Shown piece after piece: positions 62,458-64,000 of a stretch of DNA of 64,000 nt. The stretch is from Variovorax sp. CAN15 (GTDB taxonomy: Bacteria; Pseudomonadota; Gammaproteobacteria; Burkholderiales; Burkholderiaceae_C). Position 1 is the first letter of the stretch; each line of letters begins with the position of its first letter. The DNA lies in contig NZ_JASMRZ010000003.1 of assembly GCF_030462475.1 (NCBI RefSeq), positions 128,894-192,893 of the forward strand. Reading direction: 5' to 3'. The notes beneath the pieces were generated by a model, which worked only from the letters and a program-made list of their open reading frames with translations, was not told the origin of the DNA and made no database searches. The position numbers and the translations under genes are program-made.

Positions 62458-62877
62458 ATGCAGCGGCTCAAGTCCCGCGCGCAATTCCAGGCCGTCCTCG
62501 CAGGTGCCACCGTGGCGCGCACTGCTCATTTCGCATTGCACCGCTGTGCGCTCGATCTCGCATCGAGCGCACAGCCGTTGTTCGCGTCCGACGACGTCTG
62601 GCTGGGTGCCATGGTGCCCAAGCGCTGGGCGCGTCGCGCCGTCACGCGCAATGCCATCAAGCGCCAGATCTATTCCGTGAGCGCGCAGTCGGGCGCCGCC
62701 CTGCCCCGTGCCGCGCACGTAGTGCGGCTGCGCGCGGGCTTCGATCGCAAGGAATTCGTGAGCGCCTCTTCGGACAAGCTCAAGGCAGCCGTGCGCGCCG
62801 AACTCCAGCAGCTGCTGGCACGTGCCGCGCGCGCTCCCGCGGCCCCTCCTGCCCCTCCTCCTCCTTTTTCGTCATGA
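62458..62877 (+). CDS. rnpA: ribonuclease P protein component
   Basis: MQRLKSRAQFQAVLAGATVARTAHFALH...RWARRAVTRNAIKRQIY; position after rpmH. Confidence 0.95.
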   Translation: MQRLKSRAQFQAVLAGATVARTAHFALHRCALDLASSAQPLFASDDVWLGAMVPKRWARRAVTRNAIKRQIYSVSAQSGAALPRAAHVVRLRAGFDRKEFVSASSDKLKAAVRAELQQLLARAARAPAAPPAPPPPFSS

Positions 62878-63161
62878 AACGCCTGCTGATCGGCTTCGTG
62901 AAGGCCTACCGCCTGCTGCTGAGCCCTTGGCTCGGCCAGTCGTGCCGCTTCACGCCGACCTGCTCCGTGTATTCGATCGAGGCGCTGGAGGTGCATGGCG
63001 CGCTCAAGGGCAGCTATCTCACCCTGCACCGCATCGCGCGCTGCCAGCCCTGGTGCCAGGGCGGCCACGATCCGGTCCCGCCGAAATCGCAGCGTCGCAC
63101 TGACCGGTCAGGATCGCTGTTTTCGTCTCTTCTCTCTTCCGACAAGAAGTCTTCGTCATGA
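62874..63161 (+). CDS. yidD: membrane protein insertion efficiency factor YidD
   Basis: MKRLLIGFVKAYRLLLSPWLGQSCRFTPTCSVYSIEALEVHG...WCQGGHDPVP. Confidence 0.96.
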   Translation: MKRLLIGFVKAYRLLLSPWLGQSCRFTPTCSVYSIEALEVHGALKGSYLTLHRIARCQPWCQGGHDPVPPKSQRRTDRSGSLFSSLLSSDKKSSS

Positions 63162-64000
63162 ACGATATCCGCCGCACGATACTGTGGGTGATTTTTGGTT
63201 TCTCGCTGGTGCTGCTGTGGGACCAATGGCAGGTCTTCAACGGCAACAAGCCGACCTTCCTGCCGTCGACCAAGCCGGCCGCCACGGCCGCCGCTCCCGC
63301 AACCACCGCTTCCGCAGCCAACAGCAACGGCGTGCCTGCCGCATCCGGTAGCGGCAACGCGGGCGCGGTGCCCACGCAGGCCGTCGCGGCCGCGCCGCGC
63401 GAGCAGGTCAACGTGACCACCGACCTGTTCAAGGCGAGCATCGACAGCGAAGGCGCCACGGTCAACCACCTCGAGCTGCGCAAGTACGACGAAGCCGACC
63501 GCACCAAGCACGTAGTGCTGTTCGAAAACGGCTCGCCCGCCACTCGCTACGTCGCGCAGACCGGCCTGCTGAACCAGGTCGACACCGGCGAGCGCTTCCC
63601 GAACCACCTGACGCAGATGACGCCCCGGACCGGCCCGCGCGAGATGGCCGATGGCCAGAACACGCTGGAAGTGAGCTTCGAAAGCGCTCCCGTCGGCGGC
63701 CTGAAGTACGTCAAGACCTATGTGTTCCACCGCGGCGAGTACACCATCGGCGTGCGCCACGAAGTGGTCAACACCAGCGACCAGCCCCGCGATGCGCAGC
63801 TCTACCTGCAGCTGCAGCGCCACGGCACCGTGGCCGCCGGCACCATGTTCGGCACCAACACCTTCACCGGCCCGGCCGCGTACACCAACGAGAAGAAGTT
63901 CCACAAGCTCGACTTCAAGGACATCGCCAAGGGCAAGGTCGAGCCGCCTCCTGCGGCCAACGACGGCTGGATCGCGATGGTGCAGCACTACTTCGTGTCG
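63158..64000 (+). CDS. yidC: membrane protein insertase YidC, C-terminus truncated by window edge
   Basis: MNDIRRTILWVIFGFSLVLLWDQWQVFNGNKPTF...; ATGA overlap with yidD; runs off the right edge so absent from the ORF track. Confidence 0.96.
   Translation, partial: MNDIRRTILWVIFGFSLVLLWDQWQVFNGNKPTFLPSTKPAATAAAPATTASAANSNGVPAASGSGNAGAVPTQAVAAAPREQVNVTTDLFKASIDSEGATVNHLELRKYDEADRTKHVVLFENGSPATRYVAQTGLLNQVDTGERFPNHLTQMTPRTGPREMADGQNTLEVSFESAPVGGLKYVKTYVFHRGEYTIGVRHEVVNTSDQPRDAQLYLQLQRHGTVAAGTMFGTNTFTGPAAYTNEKKFHKLDFKDIAKGKVEPPPAANDGWIAMVQHYFVS

Overview
This 64 kb high-GC window is most likely from a Comamonadaceae/Burkholderiales chromosome (Variovorax-like by gene content; taxonomy is inferred). 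It lies in the replication-origin region. It starts inside mnmG (minus strand, C-terminus cut off) and ends with gyrB-dnaN-dnaA (minus) and rpmH-rnpA-yidD-yidC (plus; yidC cut off). In between are a copA/copZ/cueR copper module, creBC and creD with PBP1A and GH3/NagZ-like genes, a ybhP-clsB-ybhN operon, and a catabolic/ABC-transport cluster around a fused HcnABC/LhpBEF-like dehydrogenase. Two observations stand out. (1) The 567-bp AT-rich gap at 19785-20351 has two perfect DnaA boxes and a box / GC-rich / (CTA)4 trio / AT-rich order resembling a basal origin-unwinding module, about 42 kb from dnaA. (2) A compact single-substrate exosortase locus at 29.7-34.6 kb (VIT/vWA protein with a PEP-CTERM-like tail, exosortase, accessory protein, GT51 transglycosylase) is divergent from creD across a perfect TTCAC-N6-TTCAC CreB-type tag. 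Also seen are a four-copy 17-nt hairpin family (GCTAT-N7-ATAGC), a two-copy ~100-bp intergenic repeat, and a probably leaderless copA. No tRNA, rRNA, CRISPR, prophage or IS element was recognised. All calls come from reading sequence and translations; no searches were run.
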